From contig WEDG01005608.1 of assembly GCA_017591395.1 (NCBI GenBank), forward strand, positions 1 through 64,000: DNA of 64,000 nucleotides, given 5' to 3'. This document shows, in pieces, positions 1-12,625 of the stretch. A model generated the notes under the pieces. It saw only the letters and a program-made list of their open reading frames with translations. It was not told the DNA's origin and did no database searches. The position numbers and the translations under genes are program-made. Each line of letters begins with the position of its first letter. Position 1 is the first letter of the stretch. Source of the DNA: Schistocephalus solidus. Lineage: Eukaryota; Platyhelminthes; Cestoda; Diphyllobothriidea; Diphyllobothriidae.

Positions 1-2010
1 AGTCAGAATTGATGGTGGTAAGTAAGCTATTTGCGGTGAATAGGTGGGTTTGTGTGTAGAAATGGTCAACAGAAGGATCTCATCCAACAGAGTCAGAATT
101 GATGGTGGTAAGTAAGCTATTGCGGTGAATAGGTTTGTTTGTGTGTAGAAATGGTTACCAGAAGTATCTCATCCAACATAGTCATAATTGATGGTGGTAA
201 GTAATCTTTTGCGGTGAATATGTAAGTTTGTGTGTAGAAATGGTCACCAGAAGGATCTCATCCAACAGAGTCAGAATTGATGGTGGTAAGTAAGCTATTG
301 CGGTGAATAGGTGGGTTTTGTGTAGAAAATGGTCACCAGAAGGATCTCATCCAACATAGTCAGAATTGATGGTGGTAAGTAAGCTATTGCGGTGAATAGG
401 TAAGTTTGTGTGTAGAAATGGTCACCAGAAGGATCTCATCCAATTGAGTCAGAATTGATGGTGGTACGTAAGCTATTGCGGTGAATAGGTGGGTTTGTGT
501 GTAGAAATGGTCACCAGAAGGATCTCATCTAACAGAGTCAGAATTGATGGTGGTAAGTAAGCTATTGCGGTGAATAGGTAAGTTTGTGTGAAGAAATGCT
601 CTTTAGAAGCATCTCATTCACTAGAGTCAGAATTGATGGTGGTAGGTAAGCTATTGCGGTGAATAGGTGGGTTTATGTGTAGAAATGGTAACCAGAAGGG
701 TCTCATCCAACATAGTCAGGATTGATGGTGGTAAGTAAGCTATTGCGGTGAATAGGTAAGTTTGTGTGTAGAAATGGTCACCAGAAGGATCTCATCCAAT
801 TGAGTCAGAATTGATGGTGGTAAGTAAGCTATTGCGGTGAATAGGTGGGTTTGTGTGTAGAAATGGTCACCAGAAGGATCTCATCCAACAGAGTCAGAAT
901 TGATGGTGGTAAGTAAGCTTTTGCGGTGAATAGGTAGGTTTTTGTGTAGAAATGGTCACCAGAAGGATCTCATCCAACAGAGTCAGAATTGATGGTGGTA
1001 AGTAAGCTATTGCGGTGAATAGGTGGGTTTGTGTGTAGAAATGGCCACCAGAGGCATCTCATCCACCAGAGTCAGAATTGATTGTGGTAAGTAAGCTTTT
1101 GCGGTGAATAGGTGGGTTTGTGTGAAGAAATGGTAACCAGAAGGATCTCATCAACATAGTCCAGAATTGATGGTGGTAAGTAAGCTATTGCGGTAGAAAT
1201 AGGTGGGTTTGTGTGTAGAAAATGGTCACCAGAAGGATCTCATCCAACAGAGTCAGAATTGATGGTGGTAAGTAAGCTATTGCGGTGAATAGGATGGTGT
1301 TTTGTGTAAATATTAACACGAGAAGGATCTCATCCAATTGAGTCAGAATTGATGGTGGTAAGTAAGCTATTGCGGTGAATAGGTGGGTTTGTGTGTAGAA
1401 ACGGTCACACGAAGGATCTCATCCAACAGAGTCAGAATTGATGGTGGTAAGTAAGCTATTGCGGTGAATAGGTGGGTTTGTGTGTAGAAATGGTCACCAG
1501 AAGGATCTCATCCAACAGAGTCAGAATTGATGGTGGTAAAGTAAGCTATTGCGGTGAATAGGTAAGTTTGTGTGTAGAAATGGTCACCAGAAGGATCTCA
1601 TCCAACAGAGTCAGAATTGATGGTGGTAAGTAAGCTATTGCGGTGAATAGGAGGGTTTGTGTGTAGAAATGGTCACCAGAAGGATCTCATCCAACAGAGT
1701 CAGAATTGATGGTGGTAAGTAAGCTATTGCGGTGAATAGGTAGGGTTTGTGTGTAGAAATGGTCACTAGAAGGATTTCATCCAATTGAGTCAGAATTGGT
1801 GGTGGTAAGTAAGCTATTGCGGTGAATAGGTGGGTTTGTGTGTAAAAATGGTCAACAGAAGGATCGCATCCAACAGAGTCAGAATTGATGGTGGTAAGTA
1901 AGCTATTGCGGTGAATGGGTTTGTTTGTGTGTAGAAATGGTTTCCAGAAGTATCTCATCCAACATAGTCATAAGTGATGGTGGTAAGTAATCTTTTGCGG
2001 TGAATAGGTA
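1..2010 (-). repeat. Left-end segment with 178-bp dimer and longer higher-order repeats
   Basis: GGTAAGTTTG replaces GGTGGGTTTG in alternate units: AAGTTTG occurs at about 224, 402, 580 and 758, spaced exactly 178 (two units). The variant CAATTGAG in place of CAACAGAG occurs near 442, 799, 1336 and 1783, at spacings near 4, 6 and 5 units. A distinctive unit pair with GTCATAA and TAATCTTTTGCGG at 181 recurs at 1967, an offset of 1786 (20 units plus 6 bases), and the preceding GGTCAACAG change recurs at the same offset. The segment is thus built from dimers within a longer copy of roughly 1.79 kb. Confidence 0.8.
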
Positions 2011-5000
2011 GGGTTTGTGTGTAGAAATGGTCACCAGAAGGATCTCATCCAACAGAGTCAGAATTGATGGTGGTAAGTAAGCTATTGCGGTGAATAGGTG
2101 GGTTTGTGTGTAGAAATGGTCACCAGAAGGATCTCATCCAACAGAGTCAGAATTGATGGTGGTAAGTAAGCTTTTGCGGTGAATAGGTGGGTTTGTGTGT
2201 AGAAATGGTAACCAGAAGGATCTCATCCAACATAGTCAGAATTGATGGTGGTAAGTAAGCTATTGCGGTGAATAGGTTGTTTTGTGTGTAGAAAATGGTC
2301 ACCAGAAGGATCTCATCCAACAGAGTCAGAATTGATGGTGGTAAGTAAGCTATTGCGGTGAATAGGTGGGTTTGTGTGTAGAAAATGGTCACCAGAAGGA
2401 TCTCATCCAACAGAGTCAGAATTGATGGTGGTAAGTAAGCTATTGCGGTGAATAGGGTTTGGGTTTGTGTGTAGAAATGGTCACCAGAAGGATCTCATCC
2501 AACAGAGTCAGAATTGATGGTGGTAAGTAAGCTATTGCGGTGAATATGTAGGGTTTGTGTGTAGAAATGGTCACCAGAAGGATCTCATCCAACAGAGTCA
2601 GAATTGATGGTGGTAAGTAAGCTATTGCGGTGAAATAGGTGGGTTTGTGTGTAGAAATGGTCACCAGAAGGATCTCATCCAACAGAGTCAGAATTGATGG
2701 TGGTAAGTAAGCTATTGCGGTGAATAGGTGGGTTTGTGTGTAGAAATGGTCACCAGAAGGATCTCATCCAACAGAGTCAGAATTGATGGTGGTAAGTAAG
2801 CTATTGCGGTGAATAGGTGGGTTTGTGTGTAGAAATGGTCACCAGAAGGATCTCATCCAACAGAGTCAGAATTGATGGTGGTAAGTAAGCTATTGCGGTG
2901 AATAGGTGGGTTTGTGTGTAGAAATGGTCACCAGAAGGATCTCATCCAACAGAGTCAGAATTGATGGTGGTAAGTAAAGCTATTGCGGTGAATAGGTGGG
3001 TTTGTGTGTAGAAAATGGTCACCAGAAGGATCTCATCCAAACAGAGTCAGAATTGATGGTGGTAAGTAAGCTATTGCGGTGAAATAGGTGGGTTTTGTGT
3101 AGAAATGGTCACCAGAAGGATCTCATCCAACAGAGTCAGAATTGATGGTGGTAAGTAAGCTATTGCGGTGAATAGGTGGGTTTGTGTGTAGAAATGGTCA
3201 CCAGAAGGATCTCATCCAACAGAGTCAGAATTGATGGTGGTAAGTAAGCTATTGCGGTGAATAGGTGGGTTTGTGTGTAGAAATGGTCACCAGAAGGATC
3301 TCATCCAACAGAGTCAGAATTGATGGTGGTAAGTAAGCTATTGCGGTGAATAGGTGGGTTTTGTGTGTAGAAAATGGTCACCAGAAGGATCTCATCCAAC
3401 AGAGTCAGAATTGATGGTGGTAAGTAAGCTATTGCGTTGAATAGGTAGGTTTGTGTGTAGAAATGGTCACCAGAAGGATCTCATCCAACAGAGTCAGAAT
3501 TGATGGTGGTAAGTAAGCTATTGCGGTGAATAGGTGGGTTTGTGTGTAGAAATGGTCACCAGAAGGATCTCATCCAACAGAGTCAGAATTGATGGTGGTA
3601 AGTAAGCTATTGCGGTGAATAGGTGGGTTTGTGTGTAGAAATGGTCACCAGAAGGATCTCATCCAACAGAGTCAGAATTGATGGTGGTAAAGTAAGCTAT
3701 TGCGGTGAATAGGTAGGCTTTGTGTGTAGAAATGGTCACCAGAAGGATCTCATCCAACAGAGTCAGAATTGATGGTGGTAAAGTAAGCTATTTGCGGTGA
3801 ATAGGTGGGTTTGTGTGTAGAAATGGTCACCAGAAGGATCTCATCCAACAGAGTCAGAATTGATGGTGGTAAGTAAGCTATTGCGGTGAATAGGTGGGTT
3901 TGTGTGTAGAAATGGTCACCAGAAGGATCTCATCCAACAGAGTCAGAATTGATGGTGGTAAGTAAGCTATTGCGGTGAATAGGCTTAGGGTTTTGTGTGT
4001 AGAAATGGTCAACAGAATGATCTCATCCAACAGAGTCAGAATTGATGGTGGTACAGGAAGCTATTGCGGTGAATAGGTGGCTTTGTGTGCTTAGAAATGG
4101 TCACCAGAAGGATCTCATCCAACAGAGTCAGAATTGATGGTGGTAAGTAAGCTATTGCGGTGAATAGGTTGGTTTGTGTGTAGAAATGGTCACCAGAAGG
4201 ATCTCATCCAACATAGTCAGAATTGTTGGTGGTAAGTAAGCTATTGCGGGTGAATACGTAGGTTTGTGTGTAGAAATGGTCACCAGAAGGATCTCATCCA
4301 ACAGAGTCAGAATTGATGGTGGTAAGTAAGCTATTGCGGTGAATAGGTGGGTTTGTGTGTAGAAATGGTCACCAGAAGGATCTCATCCAACAGAGTCAGA
4401 ATTGATGGTGGTAAGTAAGCTATTGCGGTGAATAGGTAGCGTTTTGTGTGTAGAAATGGTCACCAGAAGGATCTCATCCAACAGAGTCAGAATTGATGGT
4501 GGTAAGTAAGCTATTTCGGTGAATAGGTGGGTTTGTGTGTAGAAATGGTCACCAGAAGGATCTCATCCAACAGAGTCAGAATTGATGGTGGTAAGTAAGC
4601 TATTGCGGTGAATAGGTAGGGTTTTGTGTGTAGAAATGGTCACCAGAAGGATCTCATCCAAACAGAGTCAGAATTGATGGTGGTAAGTAAGCTATTGCTG
4701 GTGAATAGGTGGGTTTGTATGTAGAAATGGTCACCAGAAGGATCTCATCCAACAGAGTCAGAATTGATGGTGGTAAGTAAGCTATTGCGGTGAATATGAA
4801 AGTAGGGTTTGTGTGTAGAAATGGTCACCAGAAGGATCTCATCCAACAGAGTCAGAATTGATGGTGGTAAGTAAGCTATTGCGGTGAAAAGGTGGGTTTG
4901 TATGTAGAAATGGTCACCAGAAGGATCTCATCCAACAGAGTCAGAATTGATGGTGGTAAGTAAGCTATTGCGGTAAATAGGTAGGTTTGTGTGTAGAAAT

Positions 5001-7729
5001 GGTCACCAGAAGGATCTCATCCAACAGAGTCAGAATTGATGGTGGAAAGTAAGCTATTGCGGTGAATAAGGTGGGTTTGTGTGTAGAAAATGGTCACCAG
5101 AAGGATCTCATCCAAACAGAGTCAGAATTTGATGGTGGTAAGTAAAGCTATTGCGGTGAATAAAGTGAGGTTTGTGTGTAGAAATGGTCACAGAAGGATC
5201 TCATCCAACAGAGTCAGAATTGATGGTGGTAAAGTAAGCTATTGCGGTGAATAGGTGGGTTTGTGTGTATAAATGGTCAACAGAAGGATCTCATCCAACA
5301 GAGTCAGAATTGATGGTGGTAAGTAAGCTATTGCGGTGAATAGGTGGGTTTGTGTGTAGAAATGGTCACCAGAAGGATCTCATCCAACAGAGTCAGAATT
5401 GATGGTGGTAAGTAAGCTATTGCGGTGAATAGGTGGGTTTGTGTGTAGAAATGGTCACCAGAAGGATCTCATCCAACAGAGTCAGAATTGATGGTGCTAC
5501 GTAAGCTATTGCGGTGAATAGGTGGGTTTGTGTGTAGAAATGGTCACCAGAAGGATCTCATCCAACAGAGTCAGAATTGATGGTGGTAAGTAAGCTATTG
5601 CGGTGAATAGGTGGGTTTGTGTGTAGAAATGGTCACCAGAAAGGATCTCATCCAACAGAGTCAGAATTGATGGTGGTAAGTAAGCTATTGCGGTGAATAG
5701 GTGGGTTTGTGTGTAGAAATGGTCACCCAGAAGGATCTCATCCAACAGAGTCAGAATTGATGGTGGTAAGTAAGCTATTTTGCGGTGAATAGGTGGGTTT
5801 GTGTGTAGAAATGGTCACCAGAAGGATCTCATCCAACAGAGTCAGAATTGATGGTGGTAAGTAAGCTATTGCGGTGAATAGGTGGGTTTGTGTGTGAAAT
5901 GGTCACCAGAAGGATCTCATCCAACAGAGTCAGAATTGATGGTGGTAAGTAAGCTATTGCGGTGAATAGGTAGGGTTTGTGTGTAGAAATGGTCACCAGA
6001 AGGATCTCATCCAACAGAGTCAGAATTGATGGTGGTAAGTAAGCTATTGCGGTGAAATAGGTGGGTTTGTGTGTAGAAATGGTCACCAGAAGGATCTCAT
6101 CCAACAGAGTCAGAATTTGATGGTGGTAAGTAAGCTATTTGCGGTGAATAGGTGGGTTTGTGTGTAGAAATGGTCACCAGAAGGATCTCATCCAACAGAG
6201 TCAGAATTGATGGTGTAAGTAAGCTATTGCGGTGAATAGGTAGGGTTTGTGTGTAGAAATGGTCACCAGAAGGATCTCATCCAACAGAGTCAGAATTGAT
6301 GGTGGTAAGTAAGCTATTGCGGTGAAATAGGTGGGTTTGTGTGTAGAAATGGTCACCAGAAGGATCTCATCCAACAGAGTCAGAATTGATGGTGGTAAGT
6401 AAGCTATTGCGGTGAATAGGTGGGTTTTGTGTGTAGAAATGGTCACCAGAAGGATCTCATCCAACAGAGTCAGAATTGATGGTGGTAAGTAAGCTATTGC
6501 GGTGAATAGGTGGGTTTGTGTGTAGAAATGGTCACCAGAAGGATCTCATCCAACAGAGTCAGAATTGATGGTGGTAAGAAGCTATTGCGGTGAATAGGTG
6601 GGTTTGTGTGTAGAAATGGTCACCAGAAGGATCTCATCCAACAGAGTCAGAAATTGATGGTGGTAAGTAAGCTATTGCGGTGAATAGGTAGGGTTTGTGT
6701 GTAGAAATGGTCACCAGAAGGGATCTCATCCAACAGAGTCAGAATTGATGGTGGTAAGTAAGCTATTGCGGTAAAATTGGTGGGTTTGTGTGTAGAAATG
6801 GTCACCAGAAGGATCTCATCCAACAGAGTCAGAATTGATGGTTAATTGTAAGCTATTGCGGTGAATAGGTGGGTTTGTGTGTAGAAATGGTCACCAGAAG
6901 GATCTCATCCAACAGAGTCAGAATTGATGGTGGTAAAGTAAGCTATTGCGGTGAAAAAGGTGGGTTTGTGTTTAGAAATGGTCACCAGAAGGATCTCATC
7001 CAACAGAGTCAGAATTGATGGTGGTAAGTAAGCTATTGCGGTGAATAAGTGGGTTTGTGTGTAGAAATGGTCACCAGAAGGATCTCATCCAACAGAGTCA
7101 GAAATTGATGGTGGTAAGTAAGCTATTGCGGTGAATAGGTAGGGTTTGTGTGTAGAAATGGTCACCAGAAGGATCTCATCCAACAGAGTCAGAATTGATG
7201 GTGGTAAAGTAAGCTATTGCGGGTGAATAGGTAGGTTTGTGTGTAGAAATGGTCACCAGAAGGATCTCATCCAACAGAGTCAGAATTGATGGTGGGTAAG
7301 TAAGCTATTGCGGTGAATAGGTAGGGTTTGTGTGTAGAAATGGTCACCAGAAGGATCTCATCCAACAGAGTCAGAATTGATGGTGGTAAGTAAGCTATTG
7401 CGGTGAATAGGTGGGTTTGTGTGTAGAAATGGTCACCAGAAGGATCTCATCCAACAGAGTCAGAATTGATGGAGGTAAGTAAGCTATTGCGGTGAATAGG
7501 TAGGTTTGTGGTAGAAATGGTCACCAGAAGGATCTCATCCAACAGAGTCAGAATTGATGGTGGTAAGTAAGCTATTGCGGTGAATAGGTGGGTTTGTGTG
7601 TAGAAATGGTCACCAGAAGGATCTCATCCAACAGAGTCAGAATTGATGGTGGTAAGTAAGCTATTGCGGTGAAATAGGTGGGTTTGTGTGTAGAAATGGT
7701 CACCAGAAGGATCTCATCCAACAGAGTCA
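2011..7729 (-). repeat. Canonical satellite units, fairly uniform, minus strand
   Basis: About 64 units close to the consensus. Differences are mostly single-base insertions in runs, such as GTAAAGTAAGC for GTAAGTAAGC, GAAAATGG for GAAATGG and TAGGGTTTG for TGGGTTTG. Small departures include TAGGCTTAGGG near 3990 and TATGAAAGTAGGG near 4800. I saw no regular longer period here. No gene or regulatory site is visible. Confidence 0.9.
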
Positions 7730-8105
7730 GAATTAATGGTTGTAAGAAAGCTATTGCGGTGAATAAGTAGGTTTGTGTGTAGAAATGGTCACCAGAAGGA
7801 TCTCATCCAACAGAGTCAGACTTGCTGGTTGTAAGTAAGCTATTTTGGTGAAAAGGTGGGTTTGTATGTAGAAATGGTCACCAGAAGGATCTCATCCAAC
7901 AGAGTCAGAATTGTTGGTTGTAAGTAAGCTATTGCGGTAAAAAAGTAGGCTTGTGTTTAGAAATGGTCCCACGAAGAATCTAATCCAACAGAGTCAGACT
8001 TGCTGGTTGTAAGTAAGCTATTTTGGTGAAAAGGTGGGTTTGTATGTAGAAATGGTCACCAGAAGGATCTCATCCAACAGAGTCAGAATTATTGGTTGTA
8101 AGTAA
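7730..8105 (-). repeat. Diverged 178-bp dimer inserted in canonical units
   Basis: Four or so units share GGTTGTAAG in place of GGTGGTAAG. Two of them carry a linked set of changes, CTTGCTGGTTGTAAG, TATTTTGGTGAAAAGG and TTTGTATGTAG, starting at 7821 and 7999, exactly 178 bp apart. The unit between has GCGGTAAAAAAGTAGGC and GGTCCCACGAAGAATC. This is a two-unit higher-order repeat in about two copies, with ordinary units on both sides. Confidence 0.85.
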
Positions 8106-9050
8106 GCTATTGCGGTGAATAGGTGGGTTTGTGTGTAGAAATGGTCACCAGAAGGATCTCATCCAACAGAGTCAGAATTGATGGTGGTTAAGTAAGCTAT
8201 TGCGGTGAATAGGTGGGTTTGTGTGTAGAAATGGTCACCAGAAGGATCTCATCCAACAGAGTCAGAATTGATGGTGGTAAAGTAAGCTATTGCGGTGAAT
8301 AGGTAGGGTTTGTGTGTAGAAATGGTCACCAGAAGGATCTCATCCAACAGAGTCAGAATTGATGGTGGTAAGTAAGCTATTTCGGTGAATAGGTGGGTTT
8401 GTGTGTAGAAATGGTCACCAGAAGGATCTCATCCAACAGAGTCAGAATTGATGGTGGTAAGTAAGCTATTGCGGTTTTGAATAGGTAGGCTTGTGTGTAG
8501 AAATGGTCACCAGAAGGATCTCATCCAACAGAGTCAGAATTGATGGTGGAAGTAAGCTATTGCGGTGAATAGGTGGGTTTGTGTGTAGAAATGGTCACCA
8601 GAAAGGATCTCATCCAACAGAGTCAGAATTGATGGTGGTAAGTAAGCTATTGCGGTGAATAGGTGGGTTTGTGTGTAGAAATGGTCACCAGAAGGGATCT
8701 CATCCAACAGAGTCAGAATTGATGGTGGTAAGTAAGCTATTGCGGTGAATAGGTGGGCTTTGTGTGTAGAAATGGTCACCAGAAGGATCTCATCCAACAG
8801 AGTCAGAATTGATGGTGGTAAGTAAGCTATTGCGGTGAATAGGTGGGTTTGTGTGTAGAAATGGTCACCAGAAGGATCTCATCCAACAGAGTCAGAATTG
8901 ATGGTGGTAAGTAAGCTATTGCGGTGAATAGGTAGGGTTTGTGTATAGAAATGGTCACCAGAAAGGATCTCATCCAACAGAGTCAGAATTGATGGTACGT
9001 AAGGAAGCTATTGCGGTGAATAGGTGGGTTTGTGTAGAAATGGTCACCAG
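8106..9050 (-). repeat. Canonical satellite units, minus strand
   Basis: About ten units return to the consensus after the diverged dimer. A few carry insertions such as GCGGTTTTGAATAGG near 8472 and a rearranged GATGGTACGTAAGGAAGC near 8993. The next units to the right take on the GTTAC and AATTGC changes. Confidence 0.85.
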
Positions 9051-12000
9051 AAGGATCTTATGCAACAGAGTCAGAATTGATGGTGGTGAGTAAGCTATTG
9101 AGGTAAAAGGTGGGTTTGTATGTAGAAATGGTCACCAGAAGGATCTCATCCAACAGAGTCAGAATTGATGGTGGTAAGTAAGCTATTTCGGTGAATAGGT
9201 GGCTTTTGTGTGTAACAATGGTCACCAGAAGGATCTCATCCAACAGAGTCAGAATTGATGGTGGTAAGTAAGCAATTGCGGTGAATAGGTAGGTTTGTGC
9301 GTTGAAATGGTCACCAGAAGGATCTCATCCAACAGAGTCAGAATTGATGGTGGTAAGTAAGCAATTGCGTTGAATAGGTTGCTTTGTGTGTAGAAAATGG
9401 TCACCAGAAGGATCTCATCCAACAGAGTCAGAATTGATGGTGGTAAGTAAGCAATTGCGGTGAATAGGTGGGTTTTTTGGGTAACAATGGTCACCAGAAG
9501 GATCTCATCCAACAGAGTCAGAATTGATGGTGGAAAGTAAGCATTTGCGGTGAATAGTTCGGTTTGAGTGTAGTAATGGTCACCAGAAATTTCTCATCCA
9601 ACAGAGTCAGAATTGATGGTGGTAAGTAAGCAATTGCGTCGAATAGGTTGCTTTGTGTGTAAAAATGGTAACCAGAAGGATCTCATCCAACAGAGACAGA
9701 ATTGATGGTGGTCAGTAAGCTATTTCGGCGAATAGGTGGCTTTGTGTGTAACAATGGTCACCAGAAGGATCTCATCCAACAGAGTCAGAATTGATGGTGG
9801 TAAGTAAACTATTGCAGCGAATAGGTAGCTTTATGTATAGAAATGTTCTCTGAAGGATCTCATCCAACAGAGTCAGAATTGATGGTGGTAAGAAAGCAAT
9901 TGCGTGAATATGTGGGTTTGTGTGTACCAATGGTCAACAGAAGGATCTCATCCAACAGAATCAGAATTGATGGTGGTAAGTAAGCTATTGCAGCGAATAG
10001 GTAGCTTTGTGTATAGAAATGGTCACCAGAAATTTCTCATCCAACAGAGTCAGAATTGATGGTGGTAAGTAAGCAATTGCGGTTAATAGGTGGGTTAGTG
10101 TGTACCAATGGTCACCAGATGGATCTTATCCAACAGAGTCAGAATTGATGGTGGTAAGTAAGCTATTGCGGCGAATAAGTGGCTTAGTGTGTAAAAATGG
10201 TTACCAGAAGGATTTCATCCTACAGAGTCAGAATTGATGGTGATATGTAAGCTATTTCGGCGAATAGGTGGCTTTGTTTGTACCAATAGTCACCAGAAGG
10301 ATCTCATCCAACGGAGCCAGAATTGATGGTAGTATGTAAGCAATTGCGGTGAATAGGTTTGTTTGTGTGTAGAAATGGTCACCAGAAGGATCTCATCCAG
10401 CAGAGTAAGAATTGATTACTGTAAGCTATTGCGGCGAATAGTTGGCTTTGTGTGTAAAAATAGTCACCAGAAAGATCTCATCCATCAGAGTCAGAATTGA
10501 TGGTGGTCAGTAAGCTATTGCGGCGAATAGGTAGCTTTGTGTGTAGAAATGGTCACCAGTAAGATATAATCCAACAGAGACAGAATTGATGGTGCTCAGT
10601 AAGCTATTTCGGCGAATAGGTTGCTTTGTGTGTAACAATGGTCACCAGTAAGTTATAATCCAACAGAGACAGAATTGATGGTGCTCAGTAAGCCATTTCG
10701 GCGAATAGGTGGCTTTGTGTGTACCAATGGTCACCAGAAGGTTCTCATCCAACAGAGTCAGAATTGACGGTTTTAAGTTAGCAATTGCGGTGAATAGGTG
10801 GCTTTGTGTGTAAAAATGGTCACAAGTAAGATATAATCCAACAGAGACAGATTTGATGGTGCTCAGTAAGCTATTTCGGTGAATAGGTGGCTTTGAATGT
10901 AACAAATGGTCACCAGAAGGATCTCATCCAACAGAGTCAGAATTGATGGTGGTAAGTAAGCAATTGCGGTGAATAATGAGGTTTGTGTGTTGAAATGGTC
11001 ACCAGAAGCATCTCATCCAACAGAGTCAGAATTGATGGTGGTAAGTAAGCAATTGCGTTGAATAGGTGGCTTTGTGTGTAAAAATGGTTACCAGAAGGAT
11101 CTCATCCAACAGAGACAGAATTGATGGTGTTACGTAAGCAATTGCCGTGAATAGGTGGGTTTTTTGTGTAACAATGGTCACCAGAAGGATCTCGTCCAAC
11201 AGAGTCAGAATTGGTGGTGGAAAGTAAGCATTTGCGGTGAATAGTTCGGTTTTGAGTGTAGTAATGGTCACCAGAAGTATCTCATCCAACAGAGTCAGAA
11301 TTGATGGTGGTAAGTAAGCAATTGCGGTTAATAGGTGTGTTTGTGTGTAACAATGGTCACCAGAAGGATCTCATCCAACAGAGTCAGAATTGATGGTGGT
11401 AAGTAAGCTATTGCGGTTAATAGGTGGTTTGTGTGTAAATGGTCACCAGAAGGATCTCATCCAACAGAGTCAGAATTGATGGTGGTAAGTAAGCTATTGC
11501 GGGCGAATAGGTGGCTTTGTGTAGAAATGGTCACCAGAAGGATCTCATCCAACAGAGTCAGAATTGATGGTGGTAAGTAAGCAATTGCGGTGAATAGGTG
11601 GCTTTGTGTGTAGAAATGGTCACCAGAAGGATCTCATCCAACAGAGTCAGAATTGATGGTGGTAAGTAAGCTATTGCGGTGAATAGGTGGGTTTTGTGTG
11701 AAATGGTCACCAGAAGGATCTCATCCAACAGAGTCAGAATTGATGGTGGTAAGTAAGCAATTGCGGTGAATAGGTGGGTTTTGTAGTGTAGTAAATGGCC
11801 ACCAGAAAGGATCTCATCCAACAGAGTCAGAATTGATGGTGGTAAGTAAGCAATTGCGGTGAATAGGTGGGTTTGTGTGTAGAAATGGTCACCAGAAGGA
11901 TCTCATCCAACAGAGTCAGAATTGATGGTGGTAAGTAAGCTATTGCGTCGAATAGGTTGCTTTGTGTGTAAAAATGGTAACCAGAAGGATCTCATCCAAC

Positions 12001-12349
12001 AGAGACAGAATTGATGGTGGTCAGTATGCTTCGGTGAATAGGTGGGTTTGTGTGTGAAATGGTCACCAGAAGGATCTCATCCAACAGAGTCAGAATTGAT
12101 GGTGGTAAGTAAAGCTATTGCGGCTGAATCGGTAGCTTTGTGTATAGAAATGGTCCCACAAAGGATCTCATCCAACAGAGTCAGAATTGATGGTGGTAAG
12201 TAAGCAATTGCGGTGAATAGGTGGGTTTGTGTGTAGAAATGGTCACCAGAAGGATCTCATCCAACAGAGTCAGAATTGATGGTGGTAAGTAAGCTATTGC
12301 GGTGAATAGGTGGCTTTGTGTGTAGAAATGGTCACCAGAAATATCTCAT
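9051..12349 (-). repeat. GTTAC/AATTGC subfamily block, minus strand
   Basis: On the plus strand these units show GTAACAATGGTCACC (unit-forward ATTGTTAC, phases 50-51 changed from TC to GT), GCAATTGCG (phase 81 A to T) and often CGGCGAATAGG with GGCTTTGTGTG. Longer copies are visible. GCATTTGCGG with GAATAGTTCGG occurs at 9541 and 11229, offset 1688 (19 units). The pair CGTCGAATAGGTTGC with GGTAACCAG and AGAGACAG starts at 9637 and 11946, offset 2309 (26 units). AAATTTCTCATCC occurs at 9587 and 10030 (5 units). The block is much more varied than its left neighbour and resembles 58.4-61.7 kb in the other arm. Confidence 0.88.
10551..10880 (-). repeat. Locally amplified variant units with TATAATCC
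   Basis: Three units share a linked set of changes: CAGTAAG (or CAAGTAAG) followed by TATAATCC, AGAGACAG and GGTGCTCAGTAAGC, with TTTCGGCG or TTTCGGTG after it. The AAG of the TATAATCC motif lies at 10561, 10650 and 10828, spacings of 89 and 178. One unlike unit sits between the second and third. This looks like recent local duplication of one mutated unit. Confidence 0.8.
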
Positions 12350-12625
12350 CCAACAGAGTCAGAATTGATGGTGGTAAGTACACAGAGTCAGATCTTGATG
12401 GTGTGTCATTGCGCGAAAGGGGCCTTTGGAGGTCACCGCAGCGATCTCATCCACGCACGTCAAATTGATGGTGATTAGTAAGCTATTTCGGCGAACAGGC
12501 GGTCGGTTTGTACCCAATAGCACCGATAGTTTGATCGCATCCAGGTCAGAACCGATCATTACAGCGCCACCGCAGTGATAAGTGCTATGTTACGCACGTC
12601 CCATCAAAGGTTCTAGAGTCAGAAT
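12350..12625 (-). repeat. Scrambled, GC-rich patch of satellite
   Basis: The 89-bp pattern is still recognisable (GAATTGATGGTGGTAAGTA at 12362, GCGATCTCATCCACG, GATGGTGATTAGTAAGC) but broken by many insertions, deletions and substitutions. It is unusually rich in CG steps, with GCGCGAAAGGGGCC, CACGCACGTC, GGCGGTCGG and TTACGCACGTCC, while the ordinary unit has only one CG. It is the least satellite-like stretch in the window. It could be decayed satellite, a patch of low-accuracy sequence, or a short foreign insert too altered to name. No ORF here is credible. Confidence 0.7.

Noticed and set aside
1635..1958. The longest minus-strand ORF (107 codons) and other left-arm ORFs as genes
   Set aside because: They translate the satellite in successive phases, open only because of the 267-bp stop spacing and one-base indels. 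No start context, no domain, and the same peptide words recur throughout the array.
12350..12625. Transposon or unique insertion
   Set aside because: No terminal repeats, target duplication or coding remnant was seen, and satellite fragments run through the patch.
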